Source of the DNA: Deltaproteobacteria bacterium
Lineage (GTDB): Bacteria > Desulfobacterota > Desulfobacteria > Desulfobacterales > ETH-SRB1
Direction: 5' to 3'
Length of the DNA: 7,910 bases
Assembly: GCA_019314185.1 (NCBI GenBank)
Contig: JAFCZU010000144.1
Coordinates: 1-7,910, forward strand
Positions 5,525-7,910 of this stretch are shown here, piece by piece. A model generated the notes under the pieces. That model searched no databases and was not told the origin of the DNA. It worked only from the letters and a program-made list of their open reading frames with translations. The translations under genes were made by a program, and so were the position numbers. Each line of letters starts with the position of its first letter. Position 1 is the stretch's first letter.

Positions 5525-6472
5525 ATGTCAGAACGTGGCGTTAAAATAAGAGAAATTTCAGAAAGGCTTTTAAAAGAGGGCACGGTGGACATGGTAATAG
5601 GCTTTCGCAAAGGGACATTGCCGATGATGAATGAACCTTGTCTTGTAAAAAATCCTGAAGATGTAAAAAATCTTGTGTGGGACAGCAATTGCGGAATAAA
5701 CTTGGCAAAGTATCTGACCGACAGGAAAGAAAAAACAGGTATTGTTGCCAAGGGATGCGATTCGCGGAACATTGTTACCCATCTAATTGAAAACAAGATA
5801 AAAAGGGATCAGTTGTTTATAATCGGCGTGCCGTGCGAAGGGATGATTGACAGGCGCAAGATTGTCTCAATGTTTGAAAAAGAGATAAAAGAGGTTGTAG
5901 AGGAAAAGAACAAAATCATTGTAAAAGGCAGTGGTTTTGAGAAAATATTGGAAAAATCCGAGGTATTACAGAAAAACTGCGCTATATGTATTCACAGAAA
6001 CCCTGTTATATATGATGAGCTTGCCGGAGATATTGTAAAAGAACAGAAAAATGTGGATAGATATGAAGATGTACGACAAATTGAATCAATGCTGCCTGAA
6101 GAAAAGAGAGATTATTTCAATAATCTCTTATCGCCTTGCATTCGTTGTTACGCATGCAGAAACGCCTGTCCTCTTTGCTACTGTCCCACATGTTTTGTGG
6201 ATGAATCCCAGCCTCAGTGGGTAGGCAAAGGTATAGATCTGACAGACATAAAGACATTTCATTTCCTAAGGGCATATCATTGTGCGGGCAGGTGTACTGA
6301 TTGCGGCGCTTGTGAACGAGCCTGTCCATTGGGTATAAATGTAAGAGCTTTTACAATGAAACTGGAAAAGGATTGTTTTGAACTATATGGCTGGGAGGCA
6401 GGTATGTCGAAAGATAAACGTCCGCCACTTGATACGTACAGACCTGATGATCCGAATGATTTTTTTGAATAA
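5525..6472 (+). CDS. FrhB-like iron-sulfur oxidoreductase subunit with two C-terminal [4Fe-4S] motifs
   Basis: 315 residues, with AAGG at 5512-5515 upstream of ATG 5525. The N-terminal half resembles the F420 hydrogenase/dehydrogenase beta (FrhB/FdhB) fold: GIVAKGCDSRNIVTHLIENK at 72-91 and IIGVPCEGMID at 99-109 are its typical cysteine-containing loops, and NCAICIHRNP at 151-160 adds a CxxC. The C-terminal part has two clusters: Cys205/208/211/215, extended by Cys218, Cys220 and Cys223 (CPLCYCPTC), and Cys257/260/263/267. There is no signal peptide or membrane segment, so it should be cytoplasmic. Beside hdrA and mvhD it is best read as an electron-transfer subunit of the input module, possibly the FloxC position; that equivalence is inferred. 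F420 use cannot be assumed, since bacterial relatives often use other donors. The domain call is firm, the physiological role is not. Confidence 0.85.
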   Translation: MSERGVKIREISERLLKEGTVDMVIGFRKGTLPMMNEPCLVKNPEDVKNLVWDSNCGINLAKYLTDRKEKTGIVAKGCDSRNIVTHLIENKIKRDQLFIIGVPCEGMIDRRKIVSMFEKEIKEVVEEKNKIIVKGSGFEKILEKSEVLQKNCAICIHRNPVIYDELAGDIVKEQKNVDRYEDVRQIESMLPEEKRDYFNNLLSPCIRCYACRNACPLCYCPTCFVDESQPQWVGKGIDLTDIKTFHFLRAYHCAGRCTDCGACERACPLGINVRAFTMKLEKDCFELYGWEAGMSKDKRPPLDTYRPDDPNDFFE

Positions 6473-6505
6473 AAGTAAGGAATTGAGGGATTAAAATCAG
6501 CAGAA

Positions 6506-6547
6506 TTCCTTATTCAAAATTCGATGTTGGACGTTCGATGTTCATAG
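6506..6547 (+). repeat. Six-unit heptamer array
   Basis: TTCCTTA, TTCAAAA, TTCGATG, TTGGACG, TTCGATG, TTCATAG. The unit is close to the reverse complement of the AAnnnnG units at 5246-5287, so the two arrays probably belong to one family in opposite orientations. Confidence 0.7.
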
Positions 6548-6612
6548 TCTTTTAGCTTGACGGCTACGTCCTTAATATTGGATTTTAATTTGCTATGAAT
6601 CGCTATGCTTTT

Positions 6613-6631
6613 AGACCCCTTCGAGGGGTCT
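6613..6631 (+). terminator. GC-rich hairpin, possible terminator or repeat core
   Basis: AGACCCCT, loop TCG, AGGGGTCT: a perfect 8 bp stem with a GC-rich core, the strongest small hairpin in the window. It is followed by TCATCAAAC rather than a T run, and on the other strand by AAAAGC, so neither strand gives a standard intrinsic terminator. It lies 68 bases before the next start codon. Confidence 0.35.
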
Positions 6632-6699
6632 TCATCAAACTACCCGTTTTATTTGTGGTAGGTGATTTTCTGAATCCCTAAATTCAATAAAGGTATATT

Positions 6700-7746
6700 A
6701 TGAAGGTCATAAAAATTAACAAGAAAAACTGGGCAGGAGGACTTGAAAAATCAAAAGGGTCTTACCGATTGTTTGGTCCTGTTAAGAATAATGAGCTGTA
6801 CGAGTTTAAACGGCTTGATAAGGGAGAACTGCCGGATTGTGACTATTTTAATACGCGTCTTTCACCAAAATCGATCATTTATCCTCAATCTGAGACTATG
6901 TTCGAATTTTCTCTTGATGAAAACAAAGAAAATCATCATATATTAAATGAAACAGACAGGGATTGTTCGCCGCGGGCCATAATCGGAATAAGACCTTGTG
7001 ATGCAGCGGCTTTTTTAGTGGTTAAACGCAACTTTGATACTCCTGAATATAAAGATCCATACTGGCTCATGGCCTATGAAACAACTACGTTTGTAGGACT
7101 TTCATGTATAGAGCCGCATAGTTCCTGTTTTTGCACAACTGTTGGCAGCGGGCCTTTTAATGAAGAAGGACTTGATTTGCTCCTTGTTGATGCGGGAGAT
7201 TATTATTTCGCTAAAATAATTACCTCAAAAGGAGAGGATTTTTTAAAGGCTGCGGACTGGGATGCTGGAACTGACGTCGAAACTGTTCATGAACAAATCA
7301 AAACCATGAAGCAGGAAGCAGAGGCCAAAATAATCTCTTTTGTCGCAACTGATAAATTAAGGGACAAGAAAACTACAGATCTTTTTGACGCGCCTTTCTG
7401 GGAAGAAACAGCTTTTGCGTGCATAAACTGCGGAATATGCACATATGCTTGTCCGACATGCTGGTGCTTTGACATACAGGACGAGGTTAGGGGATACTCA
7501 GGGATACGTATTCGAAACTGGGATAGCTGTATGTATCCTCTCTTTACGCTCCATGCATCTGGATATAACCCAAGGTCTGTAGTAGCGCAGCGAGTTCGGC
7601 AGCGCTTTATGCATAAACTAAAATATTATGTGGATAAGTATGGCAAAGGTGTTCAATGCGTGGGATGCGGACGATGTATCCGGCTCTGTCCGGTCAATAT
7701 TGATATACGAAAAGTGTGCGATATGATGAACAGCTATGGGGATTGA
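6700..7746 (+). CDS. 4Fe-4S dicluster protein of the HydB/AsrA/FloxB family
   Basis: 348 residues starting at ATG 6700 with AAAGG at 6689-6693. The family comprises beta subunits of cytoplasmic sulfhydrogenases, AsrA of anaerobic sulfite reductase and FloxB; they pass electrons between an FAD/NAD(P)-binding partner and the rest of the complex. Visible marks: GIRPCDAAAF at 96-105, a signature of this family; GLSCIEPHSSCFCTT at 133-147; a first cluster at Cys241/244/247/251 extended by Cys254 and Cys256 (CPTCWCFD); a lone Cys277; a second cluster at Cys320/323/326/330. No membrane segment or signal peptide is seen. In FloxABCD-HdrABC loci the partner FloxA (FAD and NAD binding) is encoded nearby, and none is in this window, so it would be expected to the right. 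Next to mvhD and hdrA, an NADH-linked input role is more likely than sulfite reduction. The TGA stop lies within a heptamer array. Confidence 0.88.
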   Translation: MKVIKINKKNWAGGLEKSKGSYRLFGPVKNNELYEFKRLDKGELPDCDYFNTRLSPKSIIYPQSETMFEFSLDENKENHHILNETDRDCSPRAIIGIRPCDAAAFLVVKRNFDTPEYKDPYWLMAYETTTFVGLSCIEPHSSCFCTTVGSGPFNEEGLDLLLVDAGDYYFAKIITSKGEDFLKAADWDAGTDVETVHEQIKTMKQEAEAKIISFVATDKLRDKKTTDLFDAPFWEETAFACINCGICTYACPTCWCFDIQDEVRGYSGIRIRNWDSCMYPLFTLHASGYNPRSVVAQRVRQRFMHKLKYYVDKYGKGVQCVGCGRCIRLCPVNIDIRKVCDMMNSYGD

Positions 7747-7761
7747 CGATTGACGATTGAG
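7741..7761 (+). repeat. Heptamer array overlapping the last stop codon
   Basis: GATTGAC, GATTGAC, GATTGAG. The first unit supplies the last codon (GAT, Asp348) and the TGA stop of the preceding gene. On the other strand the unit reads GTCAATC, similar to the AATCAAC units around mvhD. Confidence 0.75.
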
Positions 7762-7910
7762 ACATGGTTCTAACTTCGACCACTATTTTGTGTTAACAGA
7801 AATTTACAAACTCAAAAAAGTGGGTTTTATAATTCCATTACTCCGCGAACAGACAATTAAATTTGAAAAGGTCTGAAACTTACGCAATAAGTGACCCTAA
7901 AGAAAAAACA
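7762..7910. other. Right-edge sequence with no gene visible
   Basis: This AT-rich stretch has no open reading frame of note on either strand and no clear terminator. A start codon for the expected downstream gene is not seen, so that gene, if present, begins beyond the edge. Confidence 0.5.

Larger units (their letters stand above)
6473..6699. repeat. Spacer with heptamer array and two hairpins
   Basis: No gene is visible in these 227 bp. TAAGGAATT (6476-6484) pairs with AATTCCTTA (6504-6512) just after the stop codon. A six-unit heptamer series with leading TT runs 6506-6547. A GC-rich hairpin lies at 6613-6631. AAAGG at 6689-6693 is the ribosome binding site of the next gene. Confidence 0.6.

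Noticed and set aside
6700..7746. Calling the last gene asrA (anaerobic sulfite reductase subunit A)
   Set aside because: The dicluster family is shared by AsrA, HydB and FloxB. No AsrB or AsrC is visible and the neighbours are hdrA and mvhD, so a Flox-like role fits better.
7835..7910. Start of an insertion sequence at the right edge
   Set aside because: The sequence is intergenic in look and AT-rich, but no inverted terminal repeat pair, target duplication or transposase frame can be seen within the window.

Overview
The window carries part of a heterodisulfide-reductase (Hdr) type electron-transfer locus, all on the + strand: the 3' end of hdrC, a frameshifted hdrB, a very large hdrA with two FAD modules, mvhD, and two iron-sulfur proteins. 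The first of these two is an FrhB-like protein with two clusters, and the second resembles the HydB/AsrA/FloxB family. This gene set, the dense cysteine motifs and the AT-leaning base use suggest a strict anaerobe, most likely a sulfate-reducing or syntrophic member of Desulfobacterota. That taxonomic call is inference from gene content, not from a marker gene.

Layout: hdrC end (1-184); 315 bp of repeat-derived spacer holding a large imperfect inverted repeat (185-499); hdrB, whose reading frame is broken near codon 29 (500-1398); a 211 bp spacer with a second inverted repeat (1399-1609); hdrA (1610-4630); mvhD with a TTG start (4658-5125); a 399 bp spacer with two copies of a hairpin element around a 36 bp inverted repeat (5126-5524); the FrhB-like protein (5525-6472); a 227 bp spacer with a GC-rich hairpin (6473-6699); the FloxB-like protein (6700-7746); and 164 bp with no visible gene.

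How the genes fit together (family knowledge plus inference): HdrABC is a soluble flavin-based electron-bifurcating complex. HdrA holds the bifurcating FAD, HdrC relays electrons, and HdrB carries two noncubane [4Fe-4S] clusters that reduce a disulfide. MvhD passes electrons from an input enzyme to HdrA. No hydrogenase large or small subunit is visible. The two downstream iron-sulfur proteins suggest that input comes from a nucleotide- or ferredoxin-linked oxidoreductase, as in FloxABCD-HdrABC. The FloxA-like FAD/NAD subunit would be expected just beyond the right edge. The disulfide partner is unknown; in sulfate reducers DsrC is a candidate.

The most unusual signal is outside ordinary gene content. 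All five gene junctions, and the 3' flank of the last gene, contain degenerate short tandem arrays, nearly all with a 7 bp period (one 8 bp, one 10 bp), often as inverted pairs. They run up to and into the genes: they encode the first residues of MvhD and the last residues of HdrB, and overlap the stop codons of hdrA and the last gene. The hdrB frameshift is also best explained by loss of one 7 bp tandem copy.
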